A stretch of DNA of 64,000 nucleotides from Bacillus_BD sp050389805. Its GTDB lineage: Bacteria > Bacillota > Bacilli > Bacillales > Cytobacillaceae. Below are positions 52,425-61,892 of the stretch, piece by piece. A model generated the notes under the pieces. It did no database searches. It saw nothing but the letters and a program-made list of their open reading frames with translations, and had not been told where the DNA came from. The stretch is from positions 3,038,001 through 3,102,000 of the forward strand of contig NZ_CP130945.1 of the NCBI RefSeq assembly GCF_050389805.1, given 5' to 3'. A program made the position numbers and the translations under genes. Numbering within the stretch: position 1 is the stretch's first letter; every line of letters starts with the position of its first letter.

Positions 52425-53012
52425 ATGCTTGAAATTGGAATTATTATTTTACTTGCTTATTTGATAGGATCTATTCCTTCTGGTCTTATTATTGGAAAAG
52501 GATTTTATGGAATAGATATCCGACAACATGGCAGCGGAAATTTGGGTGGCACAAATACGTTTCGCGTATTAGGAGTTAAAGCAGGTCTCGCTGTTACCAT
52601 ATCGGACATTCTAAAAGGAACTTTGGCTGCTGCATTGCCTTTTTTCTTTCAATCTGATATGCATGCTTTAGTAGCAGGAATTTTTGCTGTCATTGGTCAT
52701 ACTTATCCATTATTTGCAGGATTCCGCGGAGGGAAAGCTGTCGCGACTTCTGGGGGAGTATTACTGTTTTACGCACCATTTATGTTTATTATTATGATTA
52801 GTGGTTTTTTTATTTGCTTATATCTATCTAAATATGTTTCATTATCTTCTATGTTTGCTGGGCTTGTAGCACTTATTTATTCAATTATTGTACAAGATCT
52901 CCCACTTATTCTTGTTGTATTTTTGTTACTGTCTTTTGTCGTTTACCGACACCGATCCAATATTAAACGAATCATAGATAAAACAGAGCCAAAGGTTAAA
53001 TGGTTAGGATAA
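52425..53012 (+). CDS. plsY: Glycerol-3-phosphate acyltransferase PlsY
   Basis: 195 residues, five membrane helices. Transfers acyl from acyl-phosphate to glycerol-3-phosphate to make lysophosphatidate. The three catalytic loops are visible: IGSIPSGLIIG, HGSGNLGGTNTFR, and GFRGGKAVATSGG. Site gaaggagag before ATG. Confidence 0.95.
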   Translation: MLEIGIIILLAYLIGSIPSGLIIGKGFYGIDIRQHGSGNLGGTNTFRVLGVKAGLAVTISDILKGTLAAALPFFFQSDMHALVAGIFAVIGHTYPLFAGFRGGKAVATSGGVLLFYAPFMFIIMISGFFICLYLSKYVSLSSMFAGLVALIYSIIVQDLPLILVVFLLLSFVVYRHRSNIKRIIDKTEPKVKWLG

Positions 53013-53060
53013 TCTAAGGTTATTTAACAGGCATAACTTTTTTAAAAATAATATTTCATT

Positions 53061-53097
53061 ACGCAAGTTACCGTTTATGAGTAACTTGCGTATTTTA
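53061..53097 (+). terminator. plsY terminator
   Basis: 11-bp stem acgcaagttac / gtaacttgcgt, loop 9, then a short T run. Confidence 0.8.
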
Positions 53098-53209
53098 GTT
53101 GTTCAACTTTTTGACATGAGGATGTAAAAAAAACGACATAATCACAAGGAAAAATGAACTGTTTTTAAGATAGAATAAAAGTATCAAAAATAGAAAGAGG
53201 GTAATAGGT

Positions 53210-53428
53210 ATGAACAATAATGAAGAGAATTATCTGTATATAACCTCTCTAGATACAACTGATAATCCAGAGGATTTCATTATTGAACTCTACGATCTAC
53301 CCGAAGCTCAAGATGAACCCTTAGAAGAACCGATCAGAGTCATTCATAATTTTGACGAACTGATTTTATTTTTAGAAGAATTTGATGTTTACGAACACGA
53401 GGAAATCGAAAAATCCGTTCCTGTATAA
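53210..53428 (+). CDS. Small acidic hypothetical protein
   Basis: 72 residues with about 21 Asp/Glu and few basic residues; patterns LYDLPEAQDEPLEEPIRVIH and FDELILFLEEFDVYEHEEIE. Site gaaagagggt before ATG. No family known. It converges on yneQ. Confidence 0.6.
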   Translation: MNNNEENYLYITSLDTTDNPEDFIIELYDLPEAQDEPLEEPIRVIHNFDELILFLEEFDVYEHEEIEKSVPV

Positions 53429-53441
53429 TACAAAAACTGAA

Positions 53442-53735
53442 TTATGCCCAAATATGACTTGTTAAGCCTTCTTTTTTCAGAATATCTATTTGCTTTTGAC
53501 CTAGTAAATCAAAGTGCGAATAACCATTTTGTCGTTGATCAATCCATTCTGGTTTTAAGTCGTACTGTTTACCCCAGTTAATCAGTTTAGTAATATCATT
53601 ACATCCGACCTTAGTTACAGTCTTACAATTGGGAAATCGCTCATCTATCCAGTAATGCGTTAGAAAAGCAATTTCCCCTTGATCAATTTTTGCTTTCCAC
53701 TCCAATAATTCTTTTCTTGTGATTCCAAAGGCCAA
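53442..53735 (-). CDS. yneQ: YneQ family protein
   Basis: 97 residues. AFGITRKELLEWKAKI, EIAFLTHYWIDERFP, TKVGCNDITKLINWGK and HFDLLGQKQ match B. subtilis YneQ closely. Soluble, function unknown; same place near plsY and yneP. Confidence 0.88.
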   Translation of the reverse strand: MAFGITRKELLEWKAKIDQGEIAFLTHYWIDERFPNCKTVTKVGCNDITKLINWGKQYDLKPEWIDQRQNGYSHFDLLGQKQIDILKKEGLTSHIWA

Positions 53736-53793
53736 ATTAAACCCCTCCGCTTCACTTTAGCAGAGTAAAGGATCTAAAACTAAGATCCCTACT

Positions 53794-54210
53794 CTATTTT
53801 TTAATCTCTTCGTATTTTTGAAACCACTCAGGAAAACTCTTTTTAAATTGGACAGGCCTAAAATTATCCTTTTTAACAACAATATGAGTCGTTGTACCTT
53901 CTGCATAAATCATATCTTCTTCATTTACGATTTTATAACCATAGACTGTTTTTAAACCATCATTAGAATCTACCCATGTTTTTACAAATGCCGTATCTCC
54001 ATATCTGACTGGTTTTTTATATACACAGTAAACATCATATACAGGTGCAAAATAGCCTTTTTCCTCCATTGCAACATAACTAAAGCCAATATCTTCAATT
54101 AATTGGGTCCTGCCTAATTCAAACCATTTTAAATAATTGGCATGATACATGACCCCCATCATATCTGTGTCAGCATACAAAAGTTGAATTTCTTTTTTTG
54201 AAATATACAT
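53794..54210 (-). CDS. yneP: Acyl-CoA thioesterase YneP, hot-dog fold
   Basis: 138 residues from the ATG at 54210 behind gggagagg. 4-hydroxybenzoyl-CoA thioesterase family: YADTDMMGVMYHANYLKWFE holds the catalytic aspartate and the G-x-x-YH turn. Substrate unknown. Confidence 0.9.
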   Translation of the reverse strand: MYISKKEIQLLYADTDMMGVMYHANYLKWFELGRTQLIEDIGFSYVAMEEKGYFAPVYDVYCVYKKPVRYGDTAFVKTWVDSNDGLKTVYGYKIVNEEDMIYAEGTTTHIVVKKDNFRPVQFKKSFPEWFQKYEEIKK

Positions 54211-54246
54211 GATTCCCTCTCCCATCTACTTACTGTTTGTCATACA

Positions 54247-56580
54247 TTATTTTACAATATTGAATGGATTATTTACTATTTTATTAAAAGCTATCTCAAT
54301 ATCTATTCTCTCAATAATGGTTACTTCCTTAGGAGAGAGAGGCTTCTCTTCTGCCATCAGCCTTTGTGCTTGGACCTGTATCGCTTCATTCATTAAATTC
54401 GTGGCAAATCGACCATTTCCTGCAACGGGTTTATCTGACAGATAGGAAATAATCCAATCTTGTGCCTCAGTGGTTAAATGAAAATCAAATTGTTCACCGT
54501 ATGATTTCATAATTTGAACTAGTTCAACAGGACGATAATCCTTAAATTCAATAAACTTTTTAAATCGAGATTTTAAACCTGGATTACTTTCAAGAAGTAG
54601 TTTCATTTCATTTGAATACCCTGCTAAAATGACAACTAAGTTTTCGTTATGTTTTGTCATTTCATCCACAAGTGTGTCAATAACCTCTTTGCCAAAATCT
54701 CCAGAGGACTGCCCCAACAGGGAATAGGCCTCATCGATAAAAAGAGCCCCCCCTAAGGCCTCTCGTATTTTCCGCTTCGTCTTTATAGCCGTTTGTCCCA
54801 CATATCCTGCGACAAAATCAGCACGACTTGTAACAATCAAATGCCCCCTCTTCAATAAGCCACATTCTCTCAAAAGCTCTGCATATATTTTGGCAACCGT
54901 TGTTTTACCGGTTCCTGGATTTCCAGTAAAAACAGTATGCAGTTGAATCGGCACAAGGGGTAATCCATGATCCCTGCGAATCTTTTGCATTTTTACAAAT
55001 GAAATAATTGAACTTATTTCATTTTTGACATTTTCTAAACCAATTAATTGATTCAATTTCCGTTCTGGGTCAATTTTAATTTCCCTTTCAGTTTGTATAA
55101 AATCATCCTTATCCAATAAAGAATAACCCAAAATATCATCATCGGCTTTATGATGAGCCCCCTTATTAAAGATGGCATCTAACATGATATTCCGAACGGT
55201 TCGTGCATTTCCAAAAGAATCGTCTACTCTTTCTTTCTCAATTCGATCCTCTAATGCAATGATCGCATCCTCGGTTAAAAGATAGTCATTATCCGCAGCA
55301 AATTTTTCCCCGATCTTGATTAGTTCTTCATTTGTATAATCAGGCAATGTTAAATGATTGGACAAAGGGAAACGACTCCTTAAACCTGGATTCGAATCGA
55401 GAAATTGTCTCATCTCATCTGGATATCCAGCAAGAATGACAGCAAATTTTCCACCATATTCTATGCCTGTCATCAGTGAAATAAGTGTGTCAATGGCTAC
55501 CTGCCCATAGTCATTCCCTGATTGACCTTCTCTTTTTAAATTATAAGCTTCATCAATAAATAGGACCCCGCCTAATGCCTTTTCTACTGCTGTTCGTACA
55601 TTTTCCTCTGTTTGTCCGACAAAAGCACCGACTAATTGTGAACGATCTACCTCAATGACTTCTTTTCTAGGAAGAACTCCAAGTTCAAAATAAATTTGGG
55701 CAAATAACCGAGCAATTGTTGTTTTTCCCGTTCCAGGGTTTCCCGTCAAGATCATGTTCAAACTAACTTCATCTTTCGTTTGAAACCCCTTCTCTTTTCT
55801 TATTTTTTGGTATTTGAAAAATTGATAAAAATTATTTACTCTCGATTTGATCGAATCGAGTCCAATCATATGATTTAATAACTGGAGTGCTCCTTCTTGA
55901 TCGACCACTTCTTCTGATTCAATGGTGAATACTTCATTCCATTGTCTCTTTAAATCTTCTAACGCTATTAAGTGTTTTTTCATTTCATCATAGTAGGCTG
56001 ACGTATAAAACGAACCAACCATTGAACCTTCATAATCCGTTGCTGCTTTTAATAGAAGTGCGACTTCCTCAAATGCCGAGTTTAATAATACTTCCACTTG
56101 ATCATATTCGGGCTCATTTTTTGATTTTTTAAGATTAGATAATGATTCTATTTGATCTTCAATTGTATCTAAAAATTCCTGACAAATTGTAATATATTGT
56201 AGGACTGCCTCCCTTTTTGCTTGTTTATTATCCGTTTCCCGTATGGGAGGGAACTGTAAATCTTCAAATAAACCATCGATATTTTTCCATTCATAATGAT
56301 TTAAATATTCTTTTGCTCTCATATTCGTTGGATCTAATTTAATTGCTCTTTCTAACCACGTTTGTACAATGGATTCGTTTTTACCTTTTGAAGCAGATGA
56401 TACGGCTAAGAATGTTAGTAATTTTGAAGCCATTTCATGGTTATCATTTTGACTTACATTCATCTTCTGCAGTAACTTGATGATTTCACTGTCATCCTCA
56501 ATAACTCCAACTTCATTTATTTGTTGATCCCAATATTGTATCTGGTCATTTATTTCATTTTGTCTTTGTAATTTGTTCAT
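54247..56580 (-). CDS. Tandem AAA+ ATPase, SpoVK/CbbX-like
   Basis: 777 residues. A helical N-terminal part (about 1-225, TPR-like, WLERAIKLDPTNMRAKEYL) and two CbbX/SpoVK-type AAA+ modules. Module 1 has LTGNPGTGKTTIARL, GVLFIDEAYNL and NPGLRSRFP; module 2 has FTGNPGTGKTTVAKI, GALFIDEAYSLLG and NPGLKSRFK. Both keep Walker A, Walker B and an arginine finger, so both should hydrolyse ATP. SpoVK itself has one module and half the length. Sporulation-gene neighbours (tlp, sspN) suggest a role in spore maturation. The ATG at 56580 is preferred; a GTG at 56592 is possible. Confidence 0.85.
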   Translation of the reverse strand: MNKLQRQNEINDQIQYWDQQINEVGVIEDDSEIIKLLQKMNVSQNDNHEMASKLLTFLAVSSASKGKNESIVQTWLERAIKLDPTNMRAKEYLNHYEWKNIDGLFEDLQFPPIRETDNKQAKREAVLQYITICQEFLDTIEDQIESLSNLKKSKNEPEYDQVEVLLNSAFEEVALLLKAATDYEGSMVGSFYTSAYYDEMKKHLIALEDLKRQWNEVFTIESEEVVDQEGALQLLNHMIGLDSIKSRVNNFYQFFKYQKIRKEKGFQTKDEVSLNMILTGNPGTGKTTIARLFAQIYFELGVLPRKEVIEVDRSQLVGAFVGQTEENVRTAVEKALGGVLFIDEAYNLKREGQSGNDYGQVAIDTLISLMTGIEYGGKFAVILAGYPDEMRQFLDSNPGLRSRFPLSNHLTLPDYTNEELIKIGEKFAADNDYLLTEDAIIALEDRIEKERVDDSFGNARTVRNIMLDAIFNKGAHHKADDDILGYSLLDKDDFIQTEREIKIDPERKLNQLIGLENVKNEISSIISFVKMQKIRRDHGLPLVPIQLHTVFTGNPGTGKTTVAKIYAELLRECGLLKRGHLIVTSRADFVAGYVGQTAIKTKRKIREALGGALFIDEAYSLLGQSSGDFGKEVIDTLVDEMTKHNENLVVILAGYSNEMKLLLESNPGLKSRFKKFIEFKDYRPVELVQIMKSYGEQFDFHLTTEAQDWIISYLSDKPVAGNGRFATNLMNEAIQVQAQRLMAEEKPLSPKEVTIIERIDIEIAFNKIVNNPFNIVK

Positions 56581-56697
56581 GTTTTGCACCACTTCTTTTA
56601 CCTTATTTAAATATCAAAATCTATTCTATCATATTTTTTAAAAGGGAATATTCTTTGGAGATTCATTCATGGGAAGATAGAAAAAGGAGATTAGCTT

Positions 56698-56727
56698 AAA
56701 GACCCACTGAAAGAGCATCCAGTGGGT
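56698..56727 (-). terminator. tlp terminator
   Basis: acccactg / cagtgggt stem with a 10-base loop, just after the tlp stop on the minus strand. Confidence 0.75.
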
Positions 56728-56744
56728 TGAACTTTTCATGTAAA

Positions 56745-56966
56745 TTAGTGTGCACGGTTTTCATCTTTGATTTCTGCACGCATAGCCTCGATACTTTCTC
56801 GGCGGCGTTCATTCTTTGCCTCGACCATTGCACGATCCTCGCCACTTAGATTTTGCATCGTTTGTTCCGCTTTACGAATATTGTCATCTGTATTCACAAT
56901 CATTTCTTGTAGCTTTTCAACATTATCACTTCTATCGTCTGGATTCGGTCTGTTGTTATAGCTCAT
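56745..56966 (-). CDS. tlp: Small acid-soluble spore protein Tlp
   Basis: 73 residues. RPNPDDRSDNVEKLQEMI, KNERRRESIEAMRAEIKDE match the Tlp family. Expressed in the forespore; degraded on germination. In B. subtilis it is co-transcribed with sspN; here a UPF0180 gene sits between them. Confidence 0.93.
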   Translation of the reverse strand: MSYNNRPNPDDRSDNVEKLQEMIVNTDDNIRKAEQTMQNLSGEDRAMVEAKNERRRESIEAMRAEIKDENRAH

Positions 56967-57106
56967 GATTCATCCTCCTTTAAACCATATTTAAATAGGT
57001 ATCGTTTGTTTGACATTGATTATGTTACACTAGAACCCCTAATGGATAGGGGTTTTTCGTATAGTTCCAGTAACAAAAGATTCTATTCTAAACGGAATAC
57101 TACTGA

Positions 57107-57349
57107 TTAATGATTCATTTTATTTTCAATTCGCTTGACTACCTCGTCAGCTGAAAGACCAGTTGCCTCAATTACAGAACCTTTGGTTAAAGCATCTTGC
57201 ATACCCATTACATCAGTATCTAAGCCAGACACTACACAACAATCACAGTTTTGTACATTTTCTCCACTCAGTTCAACAACATCATATCCTTTCTCACGCA
57301 ATGCTTGTTGAACATTAGTTAATGAATCTTCTACAGCAATTTTTTGCAT
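57107..57349 (-). CDS. YkuS-like protein, UPF0180
   Basis: 80 residues. KIAVEDSLTNVQQALREKGYDVVEL, NCDCCVVSGLDTDVMG and the closing ATGLSADEVVKRIE match UPF0180. The vicinal cysteines CDCC could bind metal. Function unknown. Confidence 0.88.
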   Translation of the reverse strand: MQKIAVEDSLTNVQQALREKGYDVVELSGENVQNCDCCVVSGLDTDVMGMQDALTKGSVIEATGLSADEVVKRIENKMNH

Positions 57350-57493
57350 GATTACACCTCCTCCATCAATAATTTTTCCTTAATTAAGTTTTATATGTAT
57401 TCATTTAATATTATAGTTACTTTGATTGGTAAATCATTTGTGGCTAATAAAAAAAATAGAGAAATGCCTTAATAGACATTTCTCTTAGCTTTA

Positions 57494-57637
57494 TTATTCA
57501 CCTTTTGTCTGCATCACTTGTGCATGCTGACCAGAATTATCTTGCATTTGCTTTCCTTTGTTACCACCAAAACTTCGTGACTTTGTCCCAATATGACTTG
57601 GAACAAAGTGTTTACTATCTTTCTTTGGGTTTCCCAT
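57494..57637 (-). CDS. sspN: Small acid-soluble spore protein SspN
   Basis: 47 residues, basic and hydrophilic: MGNPKKDSKHFVPSHIGTK then SRSFGGNKGKQMQDNSGQHA and QVMQTKGE. The VPSHIGTK and MQTKGE motifs match B. subtilis SspN. Strong site aaggagg before ATG. Too short for many gene callers. Confidence 0.92.
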   Translation of the reverse strand: MGNPKKDSKHFVPSHIGTKSRSFGGNKGKQMQDNSGQHAQVMQTKGE

Positions 57638-57760
57638 TTGTAATCCTCCTTGTTATGGAACATTCAAGAGTATGTTATTACCAGCCAAATGAAGCTAAGA
57701 GGTTACTCCTCAAGTAAAATTGTTTCCTTATCATAGGGCTTTTACAAATGGTAATGTATG

Positions 57761-57898
57761 TTATTCAGCTTTACTTAGATGTTTTTTCTCTAAGCGCTCT
57801 TCAATTTTTTCAATAGCACTTTGATCACGTAATAGTTGAAGTTTATTCTCATTAACCAATTCAGTAAAAGAACGTTTTCTTGGTTTTCTCATTTTCAT
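57761..57898 (-). CDS. fbpB: FbpB-family small basic protein
   Basis: 45 residues: MKMRKPRKRSFTELVNENK, then LQLLRDQSAIEKIEERLEKK. RKRSFTELVNENK matches the Fur-regulated basic protein FbpB (YdbN) of B. subtilis, which helps the small RNA FsrA spare iron. Site aaggtaggtg before ATG. A Fur-like box lies about 50 bases upstream. Here it sits beside yneN and citB; aconitase is itself an iron-rich FsrA target in B. subtilis. Confidence 0.75.
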   Translation of the reverse strand: MKMRKPRKRSFTELVNENKLQLLRDQSAIEKIEERLEKKHLSKAE

Positions 57899-57945
57899 TC
57901 ACCTACCTTACATACTATTGTAAACGTTATTATGACCAAAAACCG

Positions 57946-57960
57946 TGATAATTATTACAA
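57946..57960. promoter_or_regulatory. Candidate Fur box upstream of fbpB
   Basis: tgataattattacaa agrees with the 7-1-7 Fur consensus tgataatnattatca at 12 of the 14 defined positions. Confidence 0.55.
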
Positions 57961-58100
57961 ATTTTCGAAAATTGATTTCTTTACGACCAATTTCGACATT
58001 TATTAACTTATATTGACATTATAACAAGGAAATCATTTTATTATTGTGAGAAAAGTCACTTATTTCATTATTTTTATAAATAATTTTTCAATAAAAAAAT

Positions 58101-58124
58101 ACACTGATAAAAAAGTATCAGTGT
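58101..58124 (-). terminator. yneN terminator
   Basis: acactgata / tatcagtgt stem, then seven T on the minus strand. Confidence 0.9.
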
Positions 58125-58125
58125 T

Positions 58126-58635
58126 TTACATTTCATCTATATACTTCTTCATAATGTCTTGGGTCATAGCTGTTAAATATTTATGTCGTATTATTCCCTT
58201 CTCGTCGATAAAATAAGTTGTAGGAACTGTTAATACTTGATATTGCGAATTAACCACGTCTTTTTCGTCTAATAATATAGGAAATGTGAGACCCATATCC
58301 GTAACAAATTCTTGTACATTAAACTGTGGATCGATATTTACCGCAAGAATCACGATATCTTCACTATTTTTTTGATAAAATTGCTCCATATCTGGCATTT
58401 CTTCCTTACATGGCGGACACCATGTTGCCCAAAAATTGAGCATCACCTTTTTTCCTCGATAATCAGAAAGTTTTACCGTATCGCCCGATAAGGTCTTTAA
58501 TTCAAAATCAGGAGCCTGATTGCCAATTGCTAAACCAGGAAGGTTATCCTTCGATTTATCTGGCTCCATTGCTTGTACCACAACAACGGTCATTAATCCA
58601 AGCAACAGTACAGCGGCGATCACTTTTTTTAGCAA
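58126..58635 (-). CDS. yneN: Thiol-disulfide oxidoreductase, YneN/ResA-like
   Basis: 169 residues. N-terminal membrane anchor (KKVIAAVLLLGLMTVVVVQA) and an external thioredoxin fold with the site FWATWCPPCKEEMP. The TTG at 58635, 7 bases after ggagg, gives MLKKVIAAV, matching B. subtilis YneN, and is better than an ATG one base from that site. Likely reduces or rearranges disulfides outside the membrane. Confidence 0.9.
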   Translation of the reverse strand: MLKKVIAAVLLLGLMTVVVVQAMEPDKSKDNLPGLAIGNQAPDFELKTLSGDTVKLSDYRGKKVMLNFWATWCPPCKEEMPDMEQFYQKNSEDIVILAVNIDPQFNVQEFVTDMGLTFPILLDEKDVVNSQYQVLTVPTTYFIDEKGIIRHKYLTAMTQDIMKKYIDEM

Positions 58636-58718
58636 AATCATACCTCCATTTCATTCGTTGCTATACATAGATTTACCTAAAAAGCCTAAAATTATGAAAA
58701 ACATTCATTCTATTAGTT

Positions 58719-58752
58719 AAAAGCACCCTACGAAAAACGTACGGGTGCTTTT
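58719..58752. terminator. citB terminator
   Basis: aaaagcaccc / gggtgctttt stem with one bulge, ending in T on both strands. Confidence 0.85.
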
Positions 58753-58764
58753 AAATTAGTAATC

Positions 58765-61470
58765 TTATTTTAATTTCTCACGAAGAACCATCTGTAAAAT
58801 ACCACCATGACGGTAGTAATCAATTTCTACTTCTGAATCGAAACGAACTAAAGCTTCGAATTCTTTCTTGTTTCCTTCATCATCTGTTGCAGTTACTTTT
58901 ACAAGATCACGTGGACGAACATTTTCATCGATTACAACATCAATTACTTCCTTACCTGTTAATCCAAGAGTTTCAGCACTTTCGCCTTCTTTGAATTGAA
59001 GTGGTAGAACACCCATTAAAACAAGGTTAGAACGGTGAATACGCTCATAGCTCTCAGCAATAACAGTCTTAATACCAAGTAGGTTTGTTCCTTTAGCAGC
59101 CCAGTCACGAGATGAACCCATTCCATAGTCCTTACCTGCTAAGATGACTAATCCTGTACCATTTTCTTTATATTTCATACAAGCATCATAGATGGATGTA
59201 ACTTCACCAGTTGGCCAGTAAGTTGTATACCCACCTTCTGTTCCAGGAGCAATTTGGTTACGGATACGGATATTCGCAAATGTTCCACGCATCATAACCT
59301 CATGGTTACCACGGCGAGAGCCGTAGGAGTTAAAGTCACGTGGTTCTACTCCGTTCTCACGTAAATATTTACCTGCTGGTGTATTAACCCCAATCGCACC
59401 TGCTGGTGAAATATGGTCTGTTGTAACAGAATCACCAAATTTTCCAACCACACGTAAACCTGTTAACGGTTCGACTTCGTCTGGATCTGGTTTTAAACCT
59501 TCAAAGAATGGAGGGTTTTGAATATAAGTTGATTTTTCATCAAATGCATAAAGTGCATCATCACTTGTTTGAATTTGATTCCAAAGTTCGTTATCACCAA
59601 ACACGTTCTCATATTCTGAACGGAATAATTCTGGTGTAACAGTTTGCTTAACCACTTCATTAATTTCTGCAGAAGTTGGCCAAATATCTTTGAAGAATAC
59701 ATCATTGCCATTTTTATCTTTTCCGATTGCTTCGTTACGAAGATCAATGTCCACAGTTCCAGCTAATGCATACGCCACAACTAATGGTGGTGAAGCTAAG
59801 TAGTTTGCTTTTACAAGCGGGTGGATACGTCCTTCAAAGTTACGGTTACCGGAAAGAACAGAAGTTACTAATAGGTCACTCTCAGAAATGGCTTTTTCAA
59901 TTTCGTCTCTTAACGGACCAGAGTTTCCGATACATGTTGTACATCCATATCCAACTAAGTTAAAACCAAGTTGCTCCATATAAGGAAGTAAGCCAGAATC
60001 ACGAAGATATCCTGTTACTACTTTAGATCCCGGAGCTAAAGAAGTTTTTACATATTTTGGAACCTGCAATCCTAACTCAACTGCTTTTTTCGCCACTAAT
60101 CCTGCACCGACTAAAACATATGGATTTGAAGTGTTTGTACAACTTGTTATTGCAGCAATCGCAATGGCACCCGTTTTCATTTCAACTGAGTCGCCTTCTT
60201 CAAATTGAACAGCAGCAGATTTATTAATTTCATCAGCATTTAAACCAAAGCCTTGGTTTCCTTGTGGTGCAGTTAGAGATTTATTAAATTCTTCTTTCAT
60301 TGCTGATAGTGGAATTAAATCTTGTGGGCGTTTTGGTCCGGAAAGGTTCGCTTCAATTTCAGCAAGATTAATTTCTACTACATCTGTATAAACAGGTTCT
60401 AAAGATGGATCGAAGAATAACCCATTTTCTTTACAATACGTTTCAACAATTTGGATTTGTTCTTCAGAACGACCTGATAAACGCATATACTCTAGTGATT
60501 CACCGTCAACTGGGAAGAATCCACAAGTTGCACCATACTCAGGTGCCATGTTTGCAATCGTTGCACGGTCTGCTAGTGGTAATGCAGGTACACCTGGGCC
60601 AAAGAATTCAACAAATTTACCAACAACACCATGTTGACGTAATACTTGAGTTACTTTTAGAGCTAGATCTGTAGCGGTAGTTCCATCAGGAAGTTCTCCA
60701 ATTAATTTAACCCCTATTACTTCTGGTACAGGGAAATACGAAGGCTGACCTAGCATTCCTGCTTCTGCTTCAATACCTCCTACACCCCAACCTAAAACAC
60801 CAATTCCGTTAATCATCGTAGTATGTGAATCTGTACCAACTAATGTATCAGGAAATGCTTCGTATTCACCATTATCATTTTCAACTGCATGAACAACGTT
60901 CGCTAAGTATTCTAGGTTAACTTGGTGAACGATCCCTGTTGCTGGCGGAACAGCACGGTAGTTATCAAATGCCTTTTGAGCCCAGCTTAAAAATTGATAA
61001 CGCTCTGTATTTCGTTCAAATTCTAATTTCATATTTAAACCTAATGCGTCTTGGTTCCCATACTTATCTACTTGAACGGAGTGGTCAATAACAAGATCCA
61101 CTGGTTTAAGAGGATTAATTTTGTCGGGATCGCCGCCTAAATCTGCCATCGCTTTTCTTAAAGATGCAAGATCAACGACAGCTGGCACACCAGTAAAGTC
61201 TTGTAGGATAACACGAGAAGGCTTGAAAGGAACATCAATTTCTTTAACTTCGTCCGTACCCCATTTTGCTAAGTTTTCAACATGTTCCTTCGTAATGACT
61301 CTTCCATCTTGTTGACGAAGAACGGATTCTAATAATACTTTTATGGAATATGGTAATTTTGAAACCTTTCCTACTCCAGCTTTTTCTAATGCATCTAATT
61401 GATAATAATTGTAACGCTTCCCGTTTAGTTCAAATGACTTTCGGGCTTGAAAAACATCGTTTGTCGACAT
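58765..61470 (-). CDS. citB: Aconitate hydratase
   Basis: 901 residues. Isomerises citrate to isocitrate in the TCA cycle; in B. subtilis the apo-protein also binds RNA. Iron-sulfur ligand cysteines in AAITSCTNTSNP and YGCTTCIGNSGPL; GTDSHTTMINGIGVLGWGVG and the swivelling C-terminal domain AGKDYGMGSSRDWAAKG are complete. IRP1-like length. Confidence 0.97.
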   Translation of the reverse strand: MSTNDVFQARKSFELNGKRYNYYQLDALEKAGVGKVSKLPYSIKVLLESVLRQQDGRVITKEHVENLAKWGTDEVKEIDVPFKPSRVILQDFTGVPAVVDLASLRKAMADLGGDPDKINPLKPVDLVIDHSVQVDKYGNQDALGLNMKLEFERNTERYQFLSWAQKAFDNYRAVPPATGIVHQVNLEYLANVVHAVENDNGEYEAFPDTLVGTDSHTTMINGIGVLGWGVGGIEAEAGMLGQPSYFPVPEVIGVKLIGELPDGTTATDLALKVTQVLRQHGVVGKFVEFFGPGVPALPLADRATIANMAPEYGATCGFFPVDGESLEYMRLSGRSEEQIQIVETYCKENGLFFDPSLEPVYTDVVEINLAEIEANLSGPKRPQDLIPLSAMKEEFNKSLTAPQGNQGFGLNADEINKSAAVQFEEGDSVEMKTGAIAIAAITSCTNTSNPYVLVGAGLVAKKAVELGLQVPKYVKTSLAPGSKVVTGYLRDSGLLPYMEQLGFNLVGYGCTTCIGNSGPLRDEIEKAISESDLLVTSVLSGNRNFEGRIHPLVKANYLASPPLVVAYALAGTVDIDLRNEAIGKDKNGNDVFFKDIWPTSAEINEVVKQTVTPELFRSEYENVFGDNELWNQIQTSDDALYAFDEKSTYIQNPPFFEGLKPDPDEVEPLTGLRVVGKFGDSVTTDHISPAGAIGVNTPAGKYLRENGVEPRDFNSYGSRRGNHEVMMRGTFANIRIRNQIAPGTEGGYTTYWPTGEVTSIYDACMKYKENGTGLVILAGKDYGMGSSRDWAAKGTNLLGIKTVIAESYERIHRSNLVLMGVLPLQFKEGESAETLGLTGKEVIDVVIDENVRPRDLVKVTATDDEGNKKEFEALVRFDSEVEIDYYRHGGILQMVLREKLK

Positions 61471-61507
61471 TATGTATTACCCCCTATTTTCAATTCTATT
61501 TATAACT

Positions 61508-61562
61508 ATGATATACAACTTTCTTTTATTTGTCGAAAAGTTTGAATTGTGACAAACTTTTC
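61508..61562 (-). promoter_or_regulatory. citB promoter with overlapping perfect dyad
   Basis: On the minus strand tcgaca (61536-61531), 17-base spacer, tatcat (61513-61508). A perfect 10-bp dyad gaaaagtttg / caaacttttc (61535-61562, 8-base centre) overlaps the -35 box. It is a candidate regulator site; it does not match the CcpC box I know (ataa-n7-ttat). Confidence 0.6.
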
Positions 61563-61735
61563 TAACTATTTTATATTTTAATATAAGGATTAAAATATGT
61601 AAATATGAAGATGGTCTGTTTTGATACACAAAATGACTTACCATTATAATCTATAGACATTAATTGATAGGTTCCTCTAACAAATCGAATAAAGTTTCAT
61701 CCATAAGAAATAATAAAATGACGGAGGTGATTCAT

Positions 61736-61885
61736 ATGAGTAAAAGAAAAGCCAATCATGTAATCCCAGGGGCTAACGCAGCAAGTGCCCAAGGAAAGGG
61801 CGCAGGTTTTAATGAGGAATTTTCAAATGAACCACTGACAGAAGCACAAAAATTAAATAATAAGAAACGCAAGAAAAACCAATAA
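61736..61885 (+). CDS. sspO: Small acid-soluble spore protein SspO
   Basis: 49 residues from the ATG at 61736 behind ggaggtg: KRKANHVIPGANAASAQGKG, FNEEFSNEPLTEAQKLNNKK. Matches SspO (CotK). Divergent from citB as in B. subtilis. Confidence 0.94.
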   Translation: MSKRKANHVIPGANAASAQGKGAGFNEEFSNEPLTEAQKLNNKKRKKNQ

Positions 61886-61892
61886 CAAAAGG

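Noticed and set aside
54247..56580. CRISPR- or defence-related AAA+ system
   Set aside because: Motifs are of the CbbX/SpoVK type and the neighbours are housekeeping and spore genes, not defence genes.
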